Shown here: positions 55,025-63,175 of the stretch, piece by piece
Layout: every line of letters starts with the position of its first letter
How positions within the stretch are numbered: the first letter of the stretch is position 1
Assembly: GCA_014190675.1 (NCBI GenBank)
Contig: BJGT01000007.1
Coordinates: 1 to 64,000, forward strand
Source of the DNA: Comamonadaceae bacterium
Lineage (GTDB): Bacteria > Pseudomonadota > Gammaproteobacteria > Burkholderiales > Burkholderiaceae_C
Direction: 5' to 3'
Length of the DNA stretch: 64,000 nt
Position numbers and translations under genes: made by a program
Notes under the pieces: generated by a model
The model's input: only the letters and a program-made list of their open reading frames with translations
Databases searched by the model: none
What the model was told of the DNA's origin: nothing

Positions 55025-57076
55025 ATGAATCGGCCGACCACCGCCGCGCCACCAGAGCCACCCCCGATGTTTGACAGGGTTTTGATTGCCAATCGGGGCG
55101 AGATTGCGGTGCGCATCATCCGGAGCTGCCAGAGCCTGGGCTACAGCACGGTGGCGGTGTATTCCGATGCCGACCGCGAGGCGCTGCATGTCAGCCTGGC
55201 CGATCAGGCGCTGTGTATCGGCCCCGGGCCGGCCGCGCAGTCTTACCTGGCCGGCGACAAGCTCATAGCGGCTGCCAAAGCCAGTGGTGCAGCAGCAATC
55301 CACCCTGGGTACGGATTTTTATCCGAGCGCTCAGATTTTGCGCAGGCGGTGCAGGGCGCCGGCCTGGTGTTTATCGGACCGGATTGGCAGGCTATTGAGG
55401 CCATGGGCAATAAAAGCAGCGCCAAAATACGCATGCTCGCTGCCGGTGTGCGCTGCGTGCCGGGCTACCAGGGCGATGCACAAAGTGATGCGAGCCTGCT
55501 GGCCGAGGCCATCAAGATCGGCCTGCCGGTGATGGTCAAAGCTGCAGCCGGCGGTGGTGGGCGCGGCATGCGGCTGGTGCAGGAAGCGGCTGATTTGCCG
55601 GCCGCCATCCAGTCGGCCCGCAGCGAATCGGTCAATGCCTTTGGCGATGGGCAGTTGTTGATCGAAAAAGCCGTGCTGCAGGCGCGGCATGTGGAGATCC
55701 AAGTGTTTGGCGACCGGCATGGCAATTTGGTGCACATCGGCGAGCGCGACTGCTCGGTGCAGAGGCGGCATCAAAAACTGGTGGAAGAGTCGCCCAGCCC
55801 GGCGGTCGACCAAGCCCTGCGTGCGCGCATGGGGGCAGCTGCAGTGGCCGCTGCCCGGGCGGTGGACTACGTGGGTGCGGGCACTGTGGAATTTTTGTTG
55901 GCGCGCGACGGCAGCTTTTATTTTCTTGAGATGAACACCCGCTTGCAGGTGGAGCATCCGGTGACAGAGGCTGTCTATGACCTCGACCTGGTGGCCTGGC
56001 AGTTGCGCGTGGCCCGAGGCGAGGTACTGCCGCTCAGCCAAGAGGCCATCAATGCCCGGCGCAGCGGCTGGGCCATGGAAGTGCGCTTGTGCACCGAAGA
56101 CCCTGCCAACGATTTTTTACCCCAGACCGGCAGGCTGCTGGCTTGGCAGCCGCCACAGGGCAGGGGCATGCGTGTTGACCATGGCCTGCAGCCGGGTGAC
56201 ACAGTGCCGGTCTTTTATGACAGCATGCAAGCCAAGTTGATTGCAGCAGGCGAAACCCGTGAGGAGGCGCGGCGCAAACTGCTGCAGATGCTAGACCAAA
56301 CCCTGCTGCTGGGCTTGCCCAGCAACCGCGACTACCTGCGCCAGATCATTGCTCACCCGGTGTTTGCGCAAGGCGATTTTTCAACCAGCTTTGTGACCGA
56401 GCACCTGAGCCCCGAAAGCTTTGCCGCCAGCCAAGTTCCCACGCCTTTGCACAGCGCGCTTGCCGCGCTGCTGCTGTACCGCAGCCAGGCGCTGGCCTTG
56501 CAGACCGATGCGGCGCTGGATGCTGAGCTGCTGGAGTGGCAAAGCTCGGCTCCCGCGCAGGTGCCGATGCTGCTGCAATGCGGCGAGCGCTCGATGCGGG
56601 TCAGTGTGAGCGCCCTTGGCGATGGCCACTACCTCACCGAACTTGAAGGGCAGGCACTGGACATCCAGATTCTCGAGCTGCAAGTCCCCACGGCTCGCTT
56701 CATGCATGCTGGCCTGGCAGCCAAGGCCAGCTACATGGTGGCGGGCAGCAGCGTGTATTTGTCCTATGGCGGCCAGACCCTGAGCTACGCCGACACCACC
56801 CTGTCTCCGGTCGCCAAGTCCGCGGCTTTGGGGGATGGGCGCATGCTCGCGCCCATGGACGGCAAGGTCTTGCGGGTGCTAGTCACAGCGGGCGAAAACG
56901 TCACCAAAGGGCAGGCGCTGGCGGTGCTCGAGGCCATGAAAATCGAGTTTGTTATCAGCAGCAGCGCGGACAGCCTGGTCACAGCGGTGAGCTGCCAGGC
57001 CGGCCAGCAAGTTCGCGCGCGTCAGCTGCTGATCAGCCTTGCGCCCGGCCAAAAGGAAGTAGCGGCAAGCCCATGA
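55025..57076 (+). CDS. acyl-CoA carboxylase alpha subunit (biotin carboxylase-BCCP fusion)
   Basis: 683 aa. Biotin carboxylase domain with VLIANRGEIAVRI, HPGYGFLSE, the ATP-grasp glycine loop KAAAGGGGRGMR, EKAVLQARHVEIQVFGD and MNTRLQVEHPVTE. A middle BT-like segment is followed by the biotinyl domain with the attachment Lys in LEAMKIEF (about residue 637). ATG 55025 gives MNRPTTAAPP; ATG 55067 (MFDRVLIANRGE) is the alternative without the Pro-rich leader. Pairs with the upstream beta subunit; overlaps the GST gene by ATGA. Confidence 0.92.
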   Translation: MNRPTTAAPPEPPPMFDRVLIANRGEIAVRIIRSCQSLGYSTVAVYSDADREALHVSLADQALCIGPGPAAQSYLAGDKLIAAAKASGAAAIHPGYGFLSERSDFAQAVQGAGLVFIGPDWQAIEAMGNKSSAKIRMLAAGVRCVPGYQGDAQSDASLLAEAIKIGLPVMVKAAAGGGGRGMRLVQEAADLPAAIQSARSESVNAFGDGQLLIEKAVLQARHVEIQVFGDRHGNLVHIGERDCSVQRRHQKLVEESPSPAVDQALRARMGAAAVAAARAVDYVGAGTVEFLLARDGSFYFLEMNTRLQVEHPVTEAVYDLDLVAWQLRVARGEVLPLSQEAINARRSGWAMEVRLCTEDPANDFLPQTGRLLAWQPPQGRGMRVDHGLQPGDTVPVFYDSMQAKLIAAGETREEARRKLLQMLDQTLLLGLPSNRDYLRQIIAHPVFAQGDFSTSFVTEHLSPESFAASQVPTPLHSALAALLLYRSQALALQTDAALDAELLEWQSSAPAQVPMLLQCGERSMRVSVSALGDGHYLTELEGQALDIQILELQVPTARFMHAGLAAKASYMVAGSSVYLSYGGQTLSYADTTLSPVAKSAALGDGRMLAPMDGKVLRVLVTAGENVTKGQALAVLEAMKIEFVISSSADSLVTAVSCQAGQQVRARQLLISLAPGQKEVAASP

Positions 57077-57690
57077 AGCTCTACCACAGTGTGGATGCGC
57101 GCTCGCTGCGCCCACTCTGGGCGCTGGAGGAAATGGGTTTGCCCTACGAGCTCGAAGTACTGCCTTTTCCGCCGCGTGTTTTGAAAAAAGACTTTCTGGC
57201 CCTCAACCCGCTTGGCACGATTCCCTACCTGATCGACGGCGATATCCGCATGACCGAATCGAGCGGCATCTGCCACTACCTCGTAGAGCGCTACGGCAAG
57301 CATCAGTTTGGCCTGCGCCCGGAACACCCCGAATACGGCAGTTACATCAACTGGTTGTTCCACAGCGACGCCACCCTCACATTCCCGCAAACCGTAGCGC
57401 TGCGCTACGGGCTGATGGAGCCGCCAGAACGCCGGTTACCGCAAGCGGTGGCGGATTACAAAAAATGGTATTTGGCGCGGCTGCGCCTGCTCAGCACTCA
57501 TCTGCTGACCCGTAATTACCTGTGCGACGGGCGTTTCACGATTGCCGATATCTGCATCGGCTATGCGCTGTTTCTGGGTACCACCGCGGGGCTGGACTTG
57601 GGCGCGCAATATGCGCCGCAGGTGCAGCACTATCTGGCACGCCTGCTGAGCCGGCCGGCCCTGCTGCGCGCCCGTGCCCTGGGCGCCTGA
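57073..57690 (+). CDS. glutathione S-transferase family protein
   Basis: 205 aa cytosolic GST. Thioredoxin-like domain with LYHSVDARSLRPLWALEEMGLPYELEVLPF, cis-Pro in GTIPYLI, and TESSGICHYLVERY for the gamma-glutamyl site. An all-helical C-terminal domain contains the conserved N-capping FTIADICIGYAL. Its ATG overlaps the carboxylase stop, so it is expressed with the operon. A glutathione step is not expected in ordinary branched-acyl catabolism, so a thiol adduct or detoxification role is possible. Confidence 0.88.
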   Translation: MKLYHSVDARSLRPLWALEEMGLPYELEVLPFPPRVLKKDFLALNPLGTIPYLIDGDIRMTESSGICHYLVERYGKHQFGLRPEHPEYGSYINWLFHSDATLTFPQTVALRYGLMEPPERRLPQAVADYKKWYLARLRLLSTHLLTRNYLCDGRFTIADICIGYALFLGTTAGLDLGAQYAPQVQHYLARLLSRPALLRARALGA

Positions 57691-57739
57691 TGGCCTGGCT
57701 GGCTGAGCGCAAACCCTGGCACCTCAAAAGGATGATCGC

Positions 57740-58891
57740 ATGAGTGATGTAGACCTGGCCGATACCGAATTGATGCTGGCCCAAGTGCGCCGCTTTGCGC
57801 AGACCGAGGTGGCACCTCATCTCGAAGCATGGGAGGCGGCCGGGGAGTTTCCGCGCAGCATATACCGGCGCTGGGCCGAACTCGGCTGGCTGGGGCTGGG
57901 TTACCCGCAGGAACTGGGTGGAATTCCCGCCCCCTGGATGTTTCGCAATGCATTTGCTGTGGCCATGGCCCGCTACACCGGCAGCGGTGGTTTGTTAGCG
58001 GGGCTGGGCAGCAACAGCATCGGCCTGCCGCCCATCATCAATCATGGCAGTCCGGCCTTGCAACGGGCCATTGTTCCGCCGGTGCTGGCGGGCGAAAAAA
58101 TTGCCGCGCTGGGCATCAGCGAGCCCGGCGCTGGCTCGGACGTGGCGAGCCTGCGCAGCACCGCGCGGCGTGAGGGCGATCACTATGTGATCCAGGGTGA
58201 AAAAACCTTCATCACCTCGGGTATGCGCTTTGACTGGATCAGCCTGGCTGTGCGCACCGACCCGGCAATCAAAGGCGCAGGCGGCATCTCCATGCTGGCC
58301 GTGCCAGGGGATGCGCCCGGCCTGTCGCGCACCAGGCTGCACAAAATGGGTTGGCATTGCTCGGACACCGCCACCCTGCACTTTGACAATGTGCGTGTGC
58401 CCCTGGGCAATTTGTTGGGAGACGAAAACCAGGGCTTCAAAATCATCATGACCAACTTCAATGGTGAGCGCCTGGGCATGTCGGCTACTGCCGTGGGCAT
58501 GGCCGAGGCCTGCTATGACGAAGCGCTGGCCTGGGCGCGTCAGCGTACAACTTTCGGTCAGCCACTCACCAGCCACCAGGCGGTGCGCCATAAACTGGTC
58601 GATATGCGCATGCGTATCGAAGCGAGCCGTGCCTGGCTAGACAAACTCTCGCTACAAGCCGACCAGCAACAGACTGGCCCGGCCTGGGTGGCCGAGGTCT
58701 GTATGCTGAAAAACCAGTCCACCCAGACCATGCAGTTTTGCGCCGACCAGGCGGTGCAGATTCTTGGCGGTATGGGCTACATGCGCGGCAGCGCCAGCGA
58801 ACGCATCTACCGCGAAGTCAAGGTCATGACCATTGGCGGGGGCACCGAAGAAATCATGAAAGAACTGGCTGCGCGTCAGCTCGAACTCTAA
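57740..58891 (+). CDS. acyl-CoA dehydrogenase (isovaleryl-type active site)
   Basis: 383 aa FAD flavoprotein. IAALGISEPGAGSDVASLRSTA and GEKTFITSGMRFDWI mark the acyl-CoA dehydrogenase middle domain, and RQRTTFGQPLTSHQAVRHKLVDM the C-terminal helices. The usual MCAD catalytic Glu position reads GGG (IGGGTEEI), while NGERLGM carries a Glu where isovaleryl-CoA dehydrogenase has its base. That suggests a branched or bulky substrate. 50 bp after the GST gene. Confidence 0.9.
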   Translation: MSDVDLADTELMLAQVRRFAQTEVAPHLEAWEAAGEFPRSIYRRWAELGWLGLGYPQELGGIPAPWMFRNAFAVAMARYTGSGGLLAGLGSNSIGLPPIINHGSPALQRAIVPPVLAGEKIAALGISEPGAGSDVASLRSTARREGDHYVIQGEKTFITSGMRFDWISLAVRTDPAIKGAGGISMLAVPGDAPGLSRTRLHKMGWHCSDTATLHFDNVRVPLGNLLGDENQGFKIIMTNFNGERLGMSATAVGMAEACYDEALAWARQRTTFGQPLTSHQAVRHKLVDMRMRIEASRAWLDKLSLQADQQQTGPAWVAEVCMLKNQSTQTMQFCADQAVQILGGMGYMRGSASERIYREVKVMTIGGGTEEIMKELAARQLEL

Positions 58892-58934
58892 AGCCCGAAC
58901 CAGACCCACAAATCAGCAGCAGGCAGGAAAAAAT

Positions 58935-59801
58935 ATGCAAAAAGCCATACTCACCTGCGCCCTGACCGGCGTGTTGACCGACCCCCTGCTACACCCGGTG
59001 CCAGTCACCCCAAGGCAAATGGCGGCCGAGGCCAAGAGTGCCTATGACGCCGGCGCGACCATCATGCATGTACACCTGCGTTGCCAGCAAGAAGCCATGG
59101 GCCACTTGCCCTCCTGGGACCCGGATCTGGCGTGGGCAGTGACCCAGGCCATACGCGATGCCTGCCCCGGGGTCATCATCAACCTGAGCACCGGTGTGGT
59201 GGGTCTGGACATCGCAGGCCCACTGGCCTGTATCCGCCGCGTCAGGCCCGAGATTGCGGCCTGCAATGCGGGCACACTGAACTACCTCAAGATCCGCTCG
59301 GACGGCCGCTGGGCCTGGCCGCCCATGGTATTTGACAACCCTGTCGAGAAGGTGCGGGCTTTTCTGGAGGTGATGCATGAGACTGGCACCATGCCTGAGT
59401 TCGAATGCTTTGATGTCGGCATTGTTCGCTCGGTGGCAATGTTTAAAAAAGCCGGCATGACCGATCACTTGGATTACAACTTTGTCATGGGCGTGGACTC
59501 TGGTATGCCCGCCGATGCCGAATTACTGGCCTGGTTACACCGGCAAATCGAGCCTGATGTCACTTGGCAAAGCACTCTGATTGGGCGCCAGGACATCTGG
59601 CCGGTGCATCAGGCCACGGCCGATCTCGGCGGCATGCTGCGCACTGGCCTGGAGGATACGTTTTACCTGCCTGACGGGTCCCGCGCCAGTGGCAACGGTG
59701 CGCTGATTGCTGCGCTGGCCGGCTGCGCCCGCGCTGCCGGGCGCGATGTCGCATCCCCTGCCGAAGCCCGTGCCTGCCTGGGGCTGCGCGCAGCGGCCTG
59801 A
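58935..59801 (+). CDS. beta-keto acid cleavage enzyme (BKACE, DUF849)
   Basis: 288 aa TIM-barrel zinc enzyme. BKACEs condense a beta-keto acid with acetyl-CoA to give acetoacetate and a new acyl-CoA. ILTCALTGVLTDPLLHPVPVTPRQMAAEA is the family N-terminus; IMHVHLR carries the zinc-binding His pair; MPEFECFDVG and FVMGVDSGMPAD follow. The usual HVHxRD after the His pair reads HVHLRC here. It sits between the two dehydrogenase genes, so it likely acts on the product of the same acyl chain. Substrate unknown. Confidence 0.9.
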   Translation: MQKAILTCALTGVLTDPLLHPVPVTPRQMAAEAKSAYDAGATIMHVHLRCQQEAMGHLPSWDPDLAWAVTQAIRDACPGVIINLSTGVVGLDIAGPLACIRRVRPEIAACNAGTLNYLKIRSDGRWAWPPMVFDNPVEKVRAFLEVMHETGTMPEFECFDVGIVRSVAMFKKAGMTDHLDYNFVMGVDSGMPADAELLAWLHRQIEPDVTWQSTLIGRQDIWPVHQATADLGGMLRTGLEDTFYLPDGSRASGNGALIAALAGCARAAGRDVASPAEARACLGLRAAA

Positions 59802-59837
59802 AGTACCAGCCAAAATCAAACTGTTTGCGGAGCCAAC

Positions 59838-61022
59838 ATGCAATTTACCCACGAACACCGCGAAGTCCAAAAAAGTCTCAAACGCTTGATAGACCAAGAG
59901 ATCAACCCCCATGTGGACGAGTGGGAGGAGGCCGGTATTTTTCCGGCCCATGAAGTATTCAAAAAACTTGGCAGCCTGGGCCTGCTGGGCCTGACCAAAC
60001 CCGAGGCCTACGGTGGCGCGGGTCTGGATTACAGCTACAGCCTGGCTATGGCCGAGACCCTGGGCCATATCCATTGCGGCGGCGTTCCCATGGCCATCGG
60101 TGTGCAGACCGATATGTGCACGCCAGCGCTGGCTCGCTTTGGCAGCCCCGAGTTGTGCCAAGAGTTTCTCGCCCCGGCTGTTGCGGGCGATATGGTGGGC
60201 TGTATCGGTGTGTCCGAACCCGGCGCCGGCAGCGATGTATCGGCTATCAAAAGCCAGGCCCGCAAGGACGGTGATGACTACCTCATCAGCGGCCAGAAAA
60301 TGTGGATCACCAACAGCTTGCAGGCCGACTGGATGTGCATGCTGGTGAACACCGGCGAAGGCCCGGCGCACCGGAACAAAAGCCTGGTGATGGTGCCCAT
60401 GCGCCAAGGCCGCGGCGGGCAGCTGACCAAGGGAATTGAGGTGGCGAAAAAAATCCGCAAGATCGGGATGAACAGCAGCGACACCGGCCTGATTTACTTC
60501 GACCAGGTGCGCGTGCCACAACGTAACCGCATTGGCGCAGAGGGCCAGGGCTTTGTCTACCAGATGCAGCAGTTCCAGGAGGAGCGCCTGTGGGCGGCGG
60601 CCAGCACCTTGCAAGGGCTCAACAACTGCATCCAAGACACCATAGGCTGGGCGCAGGAGCGCCGGTTGTTTGGTGCTACCTTGGCAGACCAGCAATGGGT
60701 GCAGTTCAAACTCGCCGAGATGAAAACCGAGGTGGAAGCCCTGCGGGCCCTGACCTACCGCGCCTGCGAGCTGTATGTTCAGGGGCAGGACGTCACCGAG
60801 TTAGCCAGCATGGCCAAACTGATGGCCGGACGCCTCAACCGCAGCGTGCCCGATGGTTGCCTGCAGTTTTGGGGTGGCATGGGCTATGCGTGGGAGAGCC
60901 GAATCGCGCGCGCTTACCGCGATGGTCGCCTGGCTTCGATTGGCGGTGGCGCAGACGAGGTCATGCTGGGCATTCTGTCCAAAATCATGGGCATTGCAAA
61001 AAGAAAGCCAGCACCCGACTAA
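59838..61022 (+). CDS. second acyl-CoA dehydrogenase (isovaleryl-type active site)
   Basis: 394 aa. CIGVSEPGAGSDVSAIKSQAR and GQKMWITNSLQADWM are the middle-domain signatures; AYGGAGLDYSYSLAMAETLGH the N-terminal helices. As in the first dehydrogenase, the MCAD Glu position is GGG (IGGGADEV) and a Glu occurs in QEERLWAA, the isovaleryl-type base position. The two proteins are clearly diverged, so they probably oxidise different intermediates. The last 4 bp overlap the stop of the convergent Sel1 gene. Confidence 0.9.
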   Translation: MQFTHEHREVQKSLKRLIDQEINPHVDEWEEAGIFPAHEVFKKLGSLGLLGLTKPEAYGGAGLDYSYSLAMAETLGHIHCGGVPMAIGVQTDMCTPALARFGSPELCQEFLAPAVAGDMVGCIGVSEPGAGSDVSAIKSQARKDGDDYLISGQKMWITNSLQADWMCMLVNTGEGPAHRNKSLVMVPMRQGRGGQLTKGIEVAKKIRKIGMNSSDTGLIYFDQVRVPQRNRIGAEGQGFVYQMQQFQEERLWAAASTLQGLNNCIQDTIGWAQERRLFGATLADQQWVQFKLAEMKTEVEALRALTYRACELYVQGQDVTELASMAKLMAGRLNRSVPDGCLQFWGGMGYAWESRIARAYRDGRLASIGGGADEVMLGILSKIMGIAKRKPAPD

Positions 61023-62053
61023 CCCGGGTGCTGGGCCTGGTGTGCTTCTATTCTGGCCTGGACCAGGTCGCGGTTTTTAATCGCGTTCGGGTCGCCTTTT
61101 TTGGCGGCCATGGTGTACCACCGCAGCGCTTGGGCATCGTCTGCCTCAACCCCCTGCCCTTGATCGAACATAAAGCCCAGGTTGGACAAGGCAGCGGCAT
61201 GGTCTTGAGCCGCAGCCAACTTGTACCAGCGCATGGCCTCTGGGTAGTTTTGTGCGACACCGCGGCCGTTAGCGTACATAAAGCCCATTTTGGTTTGTGC
61301 ATCGGCGCTGCCTTTGGTAGCGGCTGCTTGGTACCAACGCAGCGCTTCGTGGTAGTCTAGTTTGACCCCCTGTTCATGCTCATACATCACGCCGATGTTG
61401 TACTGCGCAGCATGGTGCCCACGCGCGGCTGCCAAGTGATACCAATGCAGGGCCTGTGCAAAGTCCTGCTTGATGCCGCGCCCATGCTCGTACATGACGC
61501 CAAGCTTGTTGTGCGCATCAAAATGTCCCAGCTCGGCTGCTGCCCGATACCAGGTGAAGGCCTCCATATCGTCTTGTTCAACCCCCTGGTGGTGTTCATA
61601 CATGAAAGCAATGCCATATTTCGCATCTGCATGGTTTTGGGCCGCAGAGAGTTTGTACCAGCGCATCCCTTCTTGAAAGTCTTGTTTAACACCATGACCA
61701 CAGTTGTGCATGAGGCCCAGGCGGTATTGCGCGGCAGCGTGGCCATGGTCGGCTGCCAGCTTGTAGTAATGCAGCGCTTGGACAAAGTCTTCGCTGGCGC
61801 CTTGTCCTTTTTCGAACATCAGGCCGAGATTGAACTGTGAGATCACATTCCCTTGTGCTGCTGAGAGTTTGTAGCAGCGCATCGCCTCGGCGTCGTTTTT
61901 TGCTACGCCCTGTCCCTTCTGGTACATCACACCCAGGTTGTATTGCGCCTCGGCCTCTCCCTTTGCCGCAGCATCTCGACCTCTGATGAACTCGGCTTCA
62001 ATAGCCAAAGCAATGTCGTGTTGCTGCTTGAGTAGTTCTTCCATTCTGGACAT
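61019..62053 (-). CDS. Sel1-repeat protein
   Basis: 344 aa, no signal peptide, so cytoplasmic. Eight consecutive 36-residue Sel1/TPR-like units cover residues about 35-322, each ending in a pattern like AxxWYxxAAxxGH; examples are AEAQYNLGVMYQKGQGV and ADAQTKMGFMYANGRGV. The repeats form an alpha-solenoid used for protein-protein contacts. ATG 62053 follows AGGAA; an upstream TTG at 62077 is open. The partner is unknown. Confidence 0.9.
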   Translation of the reverse strand: MSRMEELLKQQHDIALAIEAEFIRGRDAAAKGEAEAQYNLGVMYQKGQGVAKNDAEAMRCYKLSAAQGNVISQFNLGLMFEKGQGASEDFVQALHYYKLAADHGHAAAQYRLGLMHNCGHGVKQDFQEGMRWYKLSAAQNHADAKYGIAFMYEHHQGVEQDDMEAFTWYRAAAELGHFDAHNKLGVMYEHGRGIKQDFAQALHWYHLAAARGHHAAQYNIGVMYEHEQGVKLDYHEALRWYQAAATKGSADAQTKMGFMYANGRGVAQNYPEAMRWYKLAAAQDHAAALSNLGFMFDQGQGVEADDAQALRWYTMAAKKGDPNAIKNRDLVQARIEAHQAQHPG

Positions 62054-62183
62054 GGCTGATTCCTGTGCGTTGGTCAATAACGGTACCCTGGCGTGAATGA
62101 TAGTCTGACACGGCCATGCCTTGCGACATACCGTGTGACGAAGACCCTTGGATGCTGCCTGGCTGGGCCAGGCCAGCAGGGTG

Positions 62184-63149
62184 TTACTGCATTTTGATGT
62201 TGGCTTGCTTGATCAATTTGCCAAAGCGCTCAAACTCCTGCCGGTTGAGTTGGCTGAATTGTTCAACGCTCAGATTACCAGGCTCGCCGCCCAAGCCCCT
62301 GAGTTTTGCCTGCACATCGGGCAGCTTGATGATGCGTGCAAGCTCTGATTGGAGCCGGGAGACCACCTCTGGCGGCGTGCCTGCAGTCACAAAGACACCG
62401 TACCAGGTGCTCATGTCGGAGCCGCTGACGCCGGCTTCGGTCAAGGTGGGGACATTGGGCAATTCAGCGCTTCTTTGTGGCGTGGTGACTGCCAGGGCTT
62501 TGAATTTACCGGCCTTAATTTGGCCCATGGCCGAAGAGGTGGTGTCAAACATGATTTGAACATTGCCGGCAATGATGTCCAGATGCGCTTGCGCGCTGCC
62601 TTTGTAGGGTATGTGCACACTTTTGACGCCAGCGGCGATGTCAAACCCCTCGCCCGCTATGTGTTGCGTGCTGCCAATCCCCGACGATGCGTACTTGAAG
62701 TCTTCCGGTTTGGCCTTCATCAGGGCCACGAGTTCCTTCACGGTATTGGCTGGGACATTGGCGCCAACCACCAGCACATTGGGCACCGTGACCACCAGGC
62801 CGATTGGGGTGAGGTCTTTCATGGGATCAAAGGACAGCTTGATCAAATGCGGGGCAATCGCCTGCCCGGTGTTGGTGGCCACCAGCAGGGTGTAGCCATC
62901 GGCTTGCGCTTTGGCGGTTAATTCGGCGGCAATGGTGTTCGAGGCCCCGGGTTTGTTTTCAACAACGAATGTGCCCTTAAAAGACTCGGCCATTTTTTCA
63001 GCCAGCATGCGCGCAATGATGTCAGTGCCGCCACCGGCACCGGCGCCAACCATAAGCCGCACAGGCTTGCTCGGGTAAGTGGACTGGGCGTGGGCCGGCA
63101 TGGCAATGCTGATGCAGGCGGCGAACAGAAAAGCAATGGTTTTCTTCAT
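62184..63149 (-). CDS. third Bug/TctC-family solute-binding protein
   Basis: 321 aa with a Sec signal peptide (KKTIAFLFAACISIAMPAHAQ). Hallmarks VRLMVGAGAGGGTDIIARMLA, VVENKPGASNTIA and VHIPYKGSAQA. No transporter permease genes are nearby. It lies 26 bp downstream of the PdxA-like gene on the same strand and is likely cotranscribed, so its ligand may be the four-carbon sugar acid or precursor of that enzyme. Confidence 0.92.
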   Translation of the reverse strand: MKKTIAFLFAACISIAMPAHAQSTYPSKPVRLMVGAGAGGGTDIIARMLAEKMAESFKGTFVVENKPGASNTIAAELTAKAQADGYTLLVATNTGQAIAPHLIKLSFDPMKDLTPIGLVVTVPNVLVVGANVPANTVKELVALMKAKPEDFKYASSGIGSTQHIAGEGFDIAAGVKSVHIPYKGSAQAHLDIIAGNVQIMFDTTSSAMGQIKAGKFKALAVTTPQRSAELPNVPTLTEAGVSGSDMSTWYGVFVTAGTPPEVVSRLQSELARIIKLPDVQAKLRGLGGEPGNLSVEQFSQLNRQEFERFGKLIKQANIKMQ

Positions 63150-63175
63150 GATGTCTCCGTGTGATGTTGAGGGAG

